Of a DNA stretch of 46,868 nucleotides, positions 23,708-31,791 are shown piece after piece. The position numbers and the translations under genes were made by a program. The stretch's first letter is position 1. Every line of letters begins with the position of its first letter. Origin of the DNA: an uncultured Fibrobacter sp. (lineage in GTDB: Bacteria; Fibrobacterota; Fibrobacteria; Fibrobacterales; Fibrobacteraceae). The notes below the pieces were generated by a model. The model was not told where the DNA came from. It saw only the letters and a list, made by a program, of their open reading frames with translations, and did no database searches. The stretch lies in NCBI RefSeq assembly GCF_947305105.1, contig NZ_CAMZCS010000027.1:1-46868 (forward strand). Direction: 5' to 3'.

Positions 23708-25575
23708 AAGATTTGAAAGACATAAAGTCGCCTGCGGATATCAGGCAGTGTTCCGTCGAAGAACTGCAACAGCTTGCCAAGCAGGTCCGCGAGACGATTA
23801 TTAGTCAGGTTGCTAAGCACGGCGGACACCTGGCGTCCAGCCTGGGCGTTGTCGAGCTTACGCTCGCCTTGCATTACGTTTTTGATACTCCTGACGACAA
23901 ACTTATTTGGGACGTGGGCCACCAGGCTTACGTGCACAAGCTGATTACCGGCCGCTACGAGAAGTTCGGCACGCTGCGTCAGAAGGGCGGCATTTCCGGA
24001 TTCCTGAAGCGCAACGAGAGCGAGTACGACTGCTTCGGTGCGGGGCACGCTTCTACGTCGATTTCTGCGGCGCTCGGCTTTGCCGCTGCGCGCAACCAGC
24101 TTGGCCGCAAGAACAACGTGGTCGCCATCATCGGCGACGGCTCCATGACAGGCGGCATGGCCTACGAGGCCATCAACAACGTGGGTATTTCCAAGCACAA
24201 CATGACCATCATCTTGAACGACAACAAGATGAGCATCGCTCCGAATGTCGGGGAATTCAGCAAGTACCTGAACCGTATCATTTCGGACCCGGTCTACAAC
24301 AAGATGCGCAGTGACTTGGACCGCCTGATGACGCGCCTCCCTGGCGTGCTCGGCTTACGCTTCCGCGATTTGTTCTTGCAGGCGGAGAAGGCGGCGAAGA
24401 TGGTCGTGAAGCCCGGCCGCTTTTTCGAAGACTTGGGCATCCGCTATTTTGGCCCGATCGACGGCCACGATATCAACGAATTGATCATGCTCCTCAAGCG
24501 AGTCAAGGTGCAGCCGGGGCCGTGCCTCGTGCATATCTTGACCGAGAAGGGCCGTGGGCTCGATGCTGCCGTGAAGAACCCGACCAAGTGGCACGGCACG
24601 GGGCCGTTCGACCCCGAGAGCGGGCTTCCGCTCCACCCCGGCAACATGAACCCGTCCCTCACCAGTGTGTTCGGCAATACCTTGCTTGAACTGGCGAAGA
24701 AGGACGAACGCATCATGGGCATCACGGCAGCCATGCCGACGGGCTGCGGAATGGACATTGTCGCGAAGGAACTGCCGGACCGCGTCGTGGACGTGGGCAT
24801 TGCCGAAGAACATGCCGTGACTTTTGCCGCAGGCCTTGCCTGTGACGGCATCATTCCTGTCGTAGCCATCTATTCGTCGTTCATGCAGCGCGCATACGAC
24901 CAGATGATGCACGATGTGGCTTTACAGAATTTGCACGTGGTGTTCGTGCTCGACCGTGCTGGCCTTGTAGGTGCCGACGGCCCCACGCACCATGGCGCCT
25001 TCGACCTCACCTTCATGCGTTCCGTCCCTGGCCTGACTATCATGGCGCCGTCGAACGAGAACGAACTGCGCGACATGGTTGTCGCCTCCATTGGCATGGA
25101 GGGCCCGGTGGCTATCCGCTACCCGCGCGGGGTCTCTCTTGAAAAAGAACTCAAGCCTGCGACGGGCGAGTTCGACTATGTGTTGCCCAAGGTGCTGGAA
25201 CAGGGTTCCGATATCCTGTTGCTCGGTGCCGGCTTTATGACGAACGAACTGAAGCGCACTGCCGAAGTGCTGCGTGAAAAGGGCTATAACCCCACGCTGG
25301 TGGATGCCCGCATCATCAAGCCGCTGGACATGGAGTGCTACAGGAATCTTTTGGAGTCGCACAAGGTTATCGTGACGCTCGAAGACAATACCCTCGTGGG
25401 TGGTTATGGTTCTGCTATTGCGGAACTCCTCGCCGACTTCGGGCTTACCGACAAGAAGCTGCTCCGCTTTGGGCTTCCGGACAAGTTTGTGGAACAGGGT
25501 GAAATCAAAGAACTGTATAAGATGTTGGAAATCGATGGCGAGTCTGTCGCCAAACGGATAATGGAAAAACTATGA
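23704..25575 (+). CDS. dxs: 1-Deoxy-D-xylulose-5-phosphate synthase
   Basis: 623 aa, normal length. It is a thiamine-diphosphate enzyme joining pyruvate and glyceraldehyde 3-phosphate, the first step of the MEP isoprenoid pathway. It is recognised from DVGHQAYVHKLITGR, GHASTSISAALG, the ThDP/Mg motif GDGSMTGGMAYEAINN with a later NDNKMSI, the catalytic Glu in GIAEEHAVTFAAG, and DRAGLVGADGPTHHGAFDL. The transketolase C-terminal domain is complete. The start codon overlaps the ispA stop and the stop codon overlaps the next start (both ATGA). Confidence 0.97.
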   Translation: MKDLKDIKSPADIRQCSVEELQQLAKQVRETIISQVAKHGGHLASSLGVVELTLALHYVFDTPDDKLIWDVGHQAYVHKLITGRYEKFGTLRQKGGISGFLKRNESEYDCFGAGHASTSISAALGFAAARNQLGRKNNVVAIIGDGSMTGGMAYEAINNVGISKHNMTIILNDNKMSIAPNVGEFSKYLNRIISDPVYNKMRSDLDRLMTRLPGVLGLRFRDLFLQAEKAAKMVVKPGRFFEDLGIRYFGPIDGHDINELIMLLKRVKVQPGPCLVHILTEKGRGLDAAVKNPTKWHGTGPFDPESGLPLHPGNMNPSLTSVFGNTLLELAKKDERIMGITAAMPTGCGMDIVAKELPDRVVDVGIAEEHAVTFAAGLACDGIIPVVAIYSSFMQRAYDQMMHDVALQNLHVVFVLDRAGLVGADGPTHHGAFDLTFMRSVPGLTIMAPSNENELRDMVVASIGMEGPVAIRYPRGVSLEKELKPATGEFDYVLPKVLEQGSDILLLGAGFMTNELKRTAEVLREKGYNPTLVDARIIKPLDMECYRNLLESHKVIVTLEDNTLVGGYGSAIAELLADFGLTDKKLLRFGLPDKFVEQGEIKELYKMLEIDGESVAKRIMEKL

Positions 25576-26810
25576 GCGAAGAAATCAACCAGCCGAAGCG
25601 CACTTTGAAGACTGCTCTCAACCGGAAGTTCGGTGTGAGCGAAGTGCAAGACCGTGAACGCCGTGGACGTCGTGACGACGATGCCCGTGGTGGTCGCAAG
25701 CCTTTCCGCGCCCGCGGGGAATCCGAACAGCGCGAAGACCGCCGTTTCCGTGACCGCGAGGACCGTCCGTCCCGCGACCGCGAAGGCCGTGAAGGTCGCG
25801 AAGACCGTCCGTGGAACCGCGACCGTCGCCCGCGCCGTTTTGACGACCGCCGTGGCGGTGACCGTTCCTCGTTCGGCCGTGGTGGTCGCGGTGGCCGTGG
25901 TGCCGACCGTGGCGCTGCTCCGGTTTATCGCCAGCGCCCCGAACAGAAGGAAGCCGTCTTTGACGAGAATCTGGACGAGCAGGCACTTGAAGCCCGTTCC
26001 GCACAGGTGGAGGCTATCGAGGATCCGGTTTCCAATCCGCCCTGGTTCAAGAAGCTCATTGCCCTCACGACCGAGAAGGGCCGCGAACGCGAAGGCCACT
26101 TCCTTGGTGAAGGCGTGCATGTCGTGGACGAACTCGTGAGCCATCACCGCGAAATCGTTATCGCGGTCTACGTGGTCGAAGGTTTCAGCGACGAGAACTT
26201 GATTGAAAAGATTAACGAGGCCGAAGTCAACCTGCATGTGCTCACCGAAGAACAGATGAAGCGTCTGTCTTCTACCGTGACGACGCAGGGGATTATCGCC
26301 CACTGCCGTTGCGCAAGCAACAAGCCCAACTACGAACAGAGCCGCAGCGTGCTCACGCTTGTGGATGCCGTGCAAGACCCGGGTAACCTGGGAACGCTCT
26401 TCCGCACGAGCCTCGGTTTCGGTTCCAACGGCATGGTGCTTGGCCGTGGCACGGTGAACCCGTTCAACCCGAAGGTGGTGCGCGGTTCGTCGGGTACGTT
26501 CCTGCGCGTTCCGTTCGAATACGACGTGGACCTGGTCGAACATATCAACTTCCTCCGCAGCAAGGGCTACACCATCATCGCTTCTGACTTGCATGCAAGG
26601 CAGAGTCTCGGGGAAATTCCCGCCCGCAAGCTGCGCAAGATGGCGTTCCTGGTGGGTAACGAAGGTGCCGGCACGAACCAGTACCTGATTGAACTTGCCG
26701 ACGAGACGGTGAAGATTCCGATGAGCAGCGAACTCGAATCCTTGAACGTCGCTGTTGCTCATGGTATTCTCTCTTACGAAGCCGCGAAGATTCAAGAGGA
26801 ACTCAAGTAA
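25572..26810 (+). CDS. TrmH/SpoU-family RNA 2'-O-methyltransferase with long Arg-rich N-terminal tail
   Basis: 412 aa. Residues about 23-125 are a low-complexity tail rich in Arg, Asp, Glu and Gly (RDREDRPSRDREGR, GRGGRGGRG). The SpoU substrate-binding-like domain is at about 150-240. The SPOUT methyltransferase domain (about 250-412) carries motif 1 DAVQDPGNLGTLFRTSLGFG (with the catalytic Arg), motif 2 AFLVGNEGAG and motif 3 IPMSSELESLNVAVAHGI. It methylates the ribose of an RNA nucleotide using SAM; whether rRNA or tRNA is unknown. The RG/RD-rich tail is unusual for the family and suggests nonspecific RNA binding or condensation. It is coupled to dxs (ATGA) and to pyrF (TAATG). Confidence 0.9.
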   Translation: MSEEINQPKRTLKTALNRKFGVSEVQDRERRGRRDDDARGGRKPFRARGESEQREDRRFRDREDRPSRDREGREGREDRPWNRDRRPRRFDDRRGGDRSSFGRGGRGGRGADRGAAPVYRQRPEQKEAVFDENLDEQALEARSAQVEAIEDPVSNPPWFKKLIALTTEKGREREGHFLGEGVHVVDELVSHHREIVIAVYVVEGFSDENLIEKINEAEVNLHVLTEEQMKRLSSTVTTQGIIAHCRCASNKPNYEQSRSVLTLVDAVQDPGNLGTLFRTSLGFGSNGMVLGRGTVNPFNPKVVRGSSGTFLRVPFEYDVDLVEHINFLRSKGYTIIASDLHARQSLGEIPARKLRKMAFLVGNEGAGTNQYLIELADETVKIPMSSELESLNVAVAHGILSYEAAKIQEELK

Positions 26811-27694
26811 TGACTTGCTTCTACGACCGTCTTGAACAACGTATCGCCGCATGTGGCAACCCGGTGTGCATGGGCATGGACCCTGTGCTCAAGCTGATTC
26901 CGCTCGAGGGCACACCCGAAGACAAGATCAAGCGTTTCTATTCCGACATCCTGGAATGCTGCGCCAAGCGCAACGTGTTCCCGGCTGTGGTGAAGCCGAA
27001 CAGCGCTTATTACGAATGCGTGAGTGTGCAGGCTATGCTTGTGCTCCAGCAGCTGATTGCTGACTATAGGAGTGCGGGTATCCCGGTGATTCTCGACGCG
27101 AAGAGGGGCGACATCGGAAAGTCGAGCGCGGCCTACGCGAATGCCGCGTACGACGTGTACGGCGCCGATGCCGTGACGGTTTCTCCGTGGATGGGAACAG
27201 ATTCGGTATCGCCTTTTATTCGTGAAAACAGCGAGAACGGCGCCTACGTCTTGTTGCGTACGAGCAACAAGGGCGCGCACGACTTTCAGGACATGAATGT
27301 CCTGCGCGGGGACGACCCGCGCGATGTCGCCAGTGCCTTCTATTCCGTTGCAGACAAGATTGTGGAATGGGACGATGGCAAGGGCTACCTCGGCGCTGTC
27401 GTGGGTGCGACTCACCCCGAAGAACTTGAACAGATTACGGCGTACTGTGTTGCCAAAAAGCACGAAATCCCGTTCCTGATTCCTGGCGTGTCTATTCCTG
27501 GCGTGCCCGGTGGGCAGGGCGGCGACGCAAAGACCGTGCTCAATGCCATTGCCAATGGCGGCGGCAAGCGTAAGTTCCACGTGCTGAATTCCAGCAGTGG
27601 CCTGAACTTTGCCTGGCAGCGTAACAATACACCTGCAAACTTCGCCAACGATTGCGTTGACGCTTTGGAGCGCTTGGCTGACAGCTTGCGCTAA
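26810..27694 (+). CDS. pyrF: Orotidine-5'-phosphate decarboxylase, group 2
   Basis: 294 aa, the size of group 2 (longer, bacterial/mycobacterial-type) OMP decarboxylases. It makes UMP from OMP. Motifs are CMGMDPVLKLIP near the N terminus, VKPNSAYYE, the catalytic DAKRGDIGKSSAAYANAAY, VSPWMGTDSVSPFI, and the phosphate-binding end region PGVSIPGVPGGQGGD. The start ATG shares one base with the stop of the methyltransferase gene. A pyrimidine gene inside an isoprenoid/RNA-modification operon has no obvious functional link. Confidence 0.93.
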   Translation: MTCFYDRLEQRIAACGNPVCMGMDPVLKLIPLEGTPEDKIKRFYSDILECCAKRNVFPAVVKPNSAYYECVSVQAMLVLQQLIADYRSAGIPVILDAKRGDIGKSSAAYANAAYDVYGADAVTVSPWMGTDSVSPFIRENSENGAYVLLRTSNKGAHDFQDMNVLRGDDPRDVASAFYSVADKIVEWDDGKGYLGAVVGATHPEELEQITAYCVAKKHEIPFLIPGVSIPGVPGGQGGDAKTVLNAIANGGGKRKFHVLNSSSGLNFAWQRNNTPANFANDCVDALERLADSLR

Positions 27695-27708
27695 AGGGTG
27701 GGCAATCG

Positions 27709-28578
27709 ATGCGCTACTTGGTCACGCTGATTCTTTCGATCTTGGCTATCGTGGTGGCGTTCCATTATGCGCGTCCGCTGCCTAATACCCAGTTCGATGA
27801 ATCGTTCATCCCCAAGGCGAATTACGTTCGCTATGTTGCTGCCGGAAACAATTCTTCGGTGGCGGGGCTGTTCTGGATCAAGGCGCTTACCAACCTGGGC
27901 GAAAGCTACCTGACGGGGACCGAATTTGCGTACCTCGGCCATATTGCCGACCTCTGTACGGATTTGGATAGTTTGTTCTATACGCCGTACTACGTGGTCG
28001 GCGGCATCAGTGCCATGGATGCTCCCGATACGTCGGACTTCAAGGTGTTCCGCCGCGGTATCAGGATTTTCCCGGACGATTGGAGGCTCGCGCTGTATTA
28101 TGCCCTGCGGCTTGCCAACGGCCCGCACCCGAACAAGAAGGCCGCAGCCGACGTGATGCGCCCCTATTTTGACAGCCCGGACACGACGATTCCTCCGCAC
28201 ATCCGCACTATATACAGGACGTTCGAGCTGGATACCATGCAGACCGAGATGGCCGTCGCGACGATTATCGAAGATGCGATGCAGCCGCGCTACAAGGCGT
28301 TCCTCGAGAGCTTGAGCAACAAGATGTTCCGCATGTTGGGATTGCGCGCCTTGCCGACCATGGAAGAAAAAGACCGGGTGAAGGAAATCATCAAGGATAT
28401 CATCCAGAAGGTGGCCGATGGCAAATTGCATCCGCAGCAGGCGTTCGGCTTGTGCATGTCGATGAAGTATGTGCCGCCTGTAGAACCACCTGCTGCTGAT
28501 TCGACAGCCGCTACTGTTGATTCGCTTGCATCCAAGGTGGATTCGGTTGCCGTAGCCGATACAACGAAAAAGGACTGA
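27709..28578 (+). CDS. Membrane-anchored protein of unknown function, end of the ispA operon
   Basis: 289 aa, starting 14 nt after pyrF with AAGGGTGG upstream. An N-terminal membrane segment (about 3-20) precedes a soluble, mostly helical domain containing TPR-like stretches (SVAGLFWIKALTNLGESYLTG, FKVFRRGIRIFPDDWRLALYYALRL). The C-terminal 40 residues are Ala/Ser/Asp/Val-rich and probably disordered. It is presumably anchored with its domain in the periplasm. I do not recognise a family. A weak CTGAG/CTCAG hairpin overlaps its stop. Confidence 0.8.
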   Translation: MRYLVTLILSILAIVVAFHYARPLPNTQFDESFIPKANYVRYVAAGNNSSVAGLFWIKALTNLGESYLTGTEFAYLGHIADLCTDLDSLFYTPYYVVGGISAMDAPDTSDFKVFRRGIRIFPDDWRLALYYALRLANGPHPNKKAAADVMRPYFDSPDTTIPPHIRTIYRTFELDTMQTEMAVATIIEDAMQPRYKAFLESLSNKMFRMLGLRALPTMEEKDRVKEIIKDIIQKVADGKLHPQQAFGLCMSMKYVPPVEPPAADSTAATVDSLASKVDSVAVADTTKKD

Positions 28579-28613
28579 GTCTCCTCAGCCCACGTTACGA
28601 AATTTAATACAAA

Positions 28614-29387
28614 CTATTTTGTGCTGCGTTTTGCGTTGTTGGGCAGCCCCATCAGCTCGAATGCGTTCTTACTGCGGAGGTAGTAGTCTTTCGCGAGTTC
28701 GGCGTTCTTTGCCTCGGCGAGCTTGCCGCGGTAATAAAGGATGGTGGCCGTCATGTGCGGGCGATTGCCTTGGATAGAGCGGCTCTCTGCCACCTGGTAG
28801 AGTGAATCTGCATTGGCCTGCGCATTCAAATCGGCGATGCGGGCTTCGGTCCAGGCGTAGATACCGCTGCTCTTGTCGGAACGTTTGCCGACCATCTTCA
28901 GTGCTTCTTGCGCTTCTTGCGTCTTGTGGAGAGCTCCCTGTGCGATGGCACATTCAGAATAGAAGGTCGCCTGCACTCCGTCTGCGGATTTCTTCAAAAG
29001 GTCTTTGTCTTGTTCGTTGCACAGTTTTGCCGCGTCGGCGTATTTTTCGTGTGCATTGCTCAGGGCGACCTTAACTTGGTTGTAAAGGACAGATGTCTGG
29101 TTGTCAAGGGCTCCCTTGCGTACGATAGATACAAGCGAATCTGCTAGCGCAAGGTCGAGGCTCAATGTGCGGATGTGCGCCATCGAAAGGAGTATGCGCG
29201 CTTCGGACAGGAGGTCGGCTTCTTTGCGGCTGGCGAGGAGTGCGCGTTCAAGCTGGCTGTAGCTGCGCGCGAATTTCCCGTTCTCGAGCGATTTCTGCGC
29301 ACGGTACGAAAGCTCTCCAGATTCCGATGCCATTGCTGCCGTACTGAGGGCGAGCGCCAATGCGATGAGGTGCTTGCACTTTACCAT
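28614..29387 (-). CDS. Periplasmic helical-repeat (TPR-like) protein
   Basis: 257 aa with a signal peptide of about 20 residues (ending AAMAS). The mature part is all-helical with TPR-like spacing (LSYRAQKSLENGKFARSYSQLERALLAS, AKLCNEQDKDLLKKSADGVQATFYSECAIAQGAL, quoted as the visible repeats). It overlaps the end of the MCE gene by 7 nt (ATGGTAA), so the two are translationally coupled. That suggests it works with the MCE protein in the periplasm, perhaps as a scaffold. Function not established. Confidence 0.82.
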   Translation of the reverse strand: MVKCKHLIALALALSTAAMASESGELSYRAQKSLENGKFARSYSQLERALLASRKEADLLSEARILLSMAHIRTLSLDLALADSLVSIVRKGALDNQTSVLYNQVKVALSNAHEKYADAAKLCNEQDKDLLKKSADGVQATFYSECAIAQGALHKTQEAQEALKMVGKRSDKSSGIYAWTEARIADLNAQANADSLYQVAESRSIQGNRPHMTATILYYRGKLAEAKNAELAKDYYLRSKNAFELMGLPNNAKRSTK

Positions 29388-30388
29388 AGCGTCTCCACCA
29401 TGAAGGGTACGGTGTCTTTACTCGGGATGGACCTGCGGATGAGCCATATGTTCGATATGCCGGTCATGAGGTCGTCGGCGTTTTCAAGAGTTTCTTCGGA
29501 CGAGGAGATGAAGTCCGTGAGGCTGGTGCTCACGTTGCCGATATTGTCGACCATGCCGTCTACGCGCCCGACGGTCGTGTCGAGCTTGCTCAGGAGAGTG
29601 TTCACGCGGCCCGGGACTTCCTTGAGGCTGTCGACCATGCCTGAAACATTGTCCACCATTCCCGAGACGTTCGTGGCGATAGTGTCCACTTTGTTGAGCA
29701 GCATGGGTACGTCGCTCTGCAGGGTGTCCATCAGGCTGGATGCCTTGTTGAGGGCGTTCATGCCGGTGTAGGTAATGTCGTCGAGGCGGGTGAGCTGGCG
29801 GTTCAGGTTGTCGTACAGGAGGCGGCTGCCAAAGAGAGCGCCCACGGTCGTTCCTGTATCCATGGCCATGCCGAGGAGCGTATCTGCGGCGTCGATAAGC
29901 CTGTTCACGCGGGCCAAAAGTTCGTTTGCGGTTTCGAGGACGGTTTCGATGTCTTGGGCCTTGCCTGGCGGGAGGTAGTCGCCGTCTTGCAGCACACGCC
30001 CCTTGCCACGCCTCACGTCGATATTGATGACACGCGCAGAAATGACGTTCTGGTCGCGGATGGCGAACACCTCGGCGCTGTCGGTAATCCAGTTCTGGAA
30101 TTCCTTGCGAATGGTGAATTCCATGCTCACGCCGTTCGCGATGATGGTCATGTCCGAAATCTGGCCAATGTCAACGCCGCTAATTTGCACGCGGGTGCCG
30201 GGTCTCAGGCCGAGAGCCTTGTCGAAGGTGCTGTGGAGCTTGTACTCCTCGATGCCGACCATGCCTGTCGAAAAAATCTTTGCATACAGGACAATGCCGA
30301 AAATCATGACGGCAACGGTGAAAAGCACTCCGACCAGTAGTCCGGAGATTTCCATCCAGTTGATCTGTTTCAACGGCTTGAACTGCAT
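29381..30388 (-). CDS. MCE/MlaD-family lipid-transport substrate-binding protein
   Basis: 335 aa from the ATG at 30388; the open frame beyond it would overlap the divergent peptidase gene. An N-terminal membrane helix (about 12-38, LLVGVLFTVAVMIFGIVLYA) is followed by an MCE domain (about 42-125: STFDKALGLRPGTRVQISGVDIG, VINIDVRRGKGRVLQDGDYLPPG). A long coiled coil with repeated NVSGMVD units reaches the C terminus. MCE proteins bind lipids and bridge inner and outer membranes as part of an ABC system. No MlaE-like permease or MlaF-like ATPase gene is adjacent, so those partners must be encoded elsewhere. The downstream partner is the helical-repeat protein. Confidence 0.9.
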   Translation of the reverse strand: MQFKPLKQINWMEISGLLVGVLFTVAVMIFGIVLYAKIFSTGMVGIEEYKLHSTFDKALGLRPGTRVQISGVDIGQISDMTIIANGVSMEFTIRKEFQNWITDSAEVFAIRDQNVISARVINIDVRRGKGRVLQDGDYLPPGKAQDIETVLETANELLARVNRLIDAADTLLGMAMDTGTTVGALFGSRLLYDNLNRQLTRLDDITYTGMNALNKASSLMDTLQSDVPMLLNKVDTIATNVSGMVDNVSGMVDSLKEVPGRVNTLLSKLDTTVGRVDGMVDNIGNVSTSLTDFISSSEETLENADDLMTGISNIWLIRRSIPSKDTVPFMVETLW

Positions 30389-30395
30389 ATTCAGG

Positions 30396-30401
30396 AATAT
30401 A
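30396..30401 (-). promoter_or_regulatory. TATATT box 7 nt before MCE start
   Basis: On the minus strand TATATT, then cctgaat, then the ATG at 30388. No Shine-Dalgarno sequence in the gap. Confidence 0.4.
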
Positions 30402-30478
30402 TAAATTTTTACATGGCTTGCTCGAAAAGAAATTCGGCGACCTGCATTTCGGATAAATAATCCGCGCCTAGAGGTTTT

Positions 30479-31747
30479 ATGGAATATTTTCAATTTTTGA
30501 ACGAATCGGTTTCCCCCTGGCATACCGTAGATTGCCTGCGTCGCTTATTTGCCGTTGCCGGTTTTGAGGAACGGCAGATGACGGACCGGGCCGCTTTTGC
30601 GCCTGGGAAGGCATATGTATTTGTCCGTGGCGGAGCCCTTGTTGCCCTCAGGATGCCGCTACAGGTAAACGAAAGCTCCAGGTTCAGGCTGGCCTTGGCC
30701 CATACGGATTTTCCGGCACTCAAGATTTCTCCGAAGCCGGACCGTACGGCTGCAGGGGCCTCTACCCTCCATGTCGAGGTGTACGGCTCTCCCATCTATT
30801 CGACTTGGCTCGACCGTGACTTGGGTTATGCAGGAGTGCTCGCCTACGAAAAGGATGGGAATGTGCAGACAAAACTCGTACGCGGCAGCAAGCTGTTCCG
30901 CATCCCGAGCCTGGCTGTCCACCTGAACCGCGGCGTGAACCAGGACGGGACGAAGGTGGACCCGCAGGTGGACTTCAACGCCCTGTGGCGGGCTGCCACG
31001 GCGGACGGTAGCCCGTCCGCGTTCGCCGATGCTCTGCAAGGCGAACTGGGCGCTGAAGGCAGGCTCCTCGACTTTGACGTGCAGCTCTTCGATGCGCAGC
31101 CGGCATCTTTTGGCGGCTTCAACGACGAATGGATTTATTCGGGCAGGCTCGACAATCTAGGGAGTTGCCATGCCGTAGCGAAGGCTTTGGCAGGTGCGCC
31201 TGCCCCTGCCAATGATTTTTGCGTAGCGTGTTTCTGCAATAACGAAGAAATCGGCAGCGAAACGCGAGAAGGCGCTTGCGGAAATTTCTTGCGCGGTGTT
31301 TTGGAAAGCGTTTGGAATGCCGCTTGCGGTGACAATACAAATGATGTTATGTTGTCTGCGATTCTCGGAGAATCCTTTGCGCTTTCTGTCGATGCTGCTC
31401 ATGCTGTACATCCGAACCATCCCGAAAAACACGATGCGAACCATTCTCCGGTGCTGGGCGGTGGCATTGTTCTCAAGACGAATGCGCAAAAGCGCTATGC
31501 GAGCGACGCCGTCTCGTCGGCCCGGCTCCGCTTGCTGTGCGAACAAGCTAATGTTCCCTGCCAGACGTTCGTGATGCGTAACGATATGCCCTGTGGCTCT
31601 ACCGTGGGCCCCGCGATTTCGGCAAGTCTCGGAATTCCGACGGTGGATATCGGTGAACCCATGCTCAGTATGCACAGTATCCGCGAGATGACGGCCGTCA
31701 ACGACCACGAAAGCATGGTGCGGCTCGTTGCCGAATTCTTCCGCTGA
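30479..31747 (+). CDS. M18-family metalloaminopeptidase
   Basis: 422 aa, normal for M18 (aspartyl aminopeptidase type). It is a cytoplasmic di-zinc exopeptidase removing N-terminal residues, usually acidic ones. Motifs are SPWHTVDCLRRL at the N terminus, metal ligand His/Asp in LALAHTDFPALKISPKP, SGRLDNLGSCHAV, catalytic NNEEIGSETREGA, DAAHAVHPNHPEKHD, and the C-terminal GPAISASLGIPTVDIGEPMLSMHSIREM with the last metal His. All metal ligands appear present. It is divergently arranged from the MCE operon. Confidence 0.93.
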   Translation: MEYFQFLNESVSPWHTVDCLRRLFAVAGFEERQMTDRAAFAPGKAYVFVRGGALVALRMPLQVNESSRFRLALAHTDFPALKISPKPDRTAAGASTLHVEVYGSPIYSTWLDRDLGYAGVLAYEKDGNVQTKLVRGSKLFRIPSLAVHLNRGVNQDGTKVDPQVDFNALWRAATADGSPSAFADALQGELGAEGRLLDFDVQLFDAQPASFGGFNDEWIYSGRLDNLGSCHAVAKALAGAPAPANDFCVACFCNNEEIGSETREGACGNFLRGVLESVWNAACGDNTNDVMLSAILGESFALSVDAAHAVHPNHPEKHDANHSPVLGGGIVLKTNAQKRYASDAVSSARLRLLCEQANVPCQTFVMRNDMPCGSTVGPAISASLGIPTVDIGEPMLSMHSIREMTAVNDHESMVRLVAEFFR

Positions 31748-31778
31748 TTCTAAAAAAAGATGCTCCGCCGAAGTTTTA

Positions 31779-31784
31779 TATATT
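31779..31784 (+). promoter_or_regulatory. TATATT(TG) box 7 nt before start
   Basis: TATATTTG, then gaatt and the ATG at 31792. It fits both a sigma70 -10 and the Bacteroidetes TAnnTTTG element. Confidence 0.45.
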
Positions 31785-31791
31785 TGGAATT

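Noticed and set aside
25404-26852. 482-codon minus-strand frame opposite the methyltransferase
   Set aside because: Thr/Ala/Val-rich shadow produced by the complement of the Arg/Asp-rich tail.
30389-30523. Upstream extension of the MCE protein
   Set aside because: It would overlap the divergent M18 peptidase start; the ATG at 30388 places the membrane helix at the expected position and has a TATATT box.
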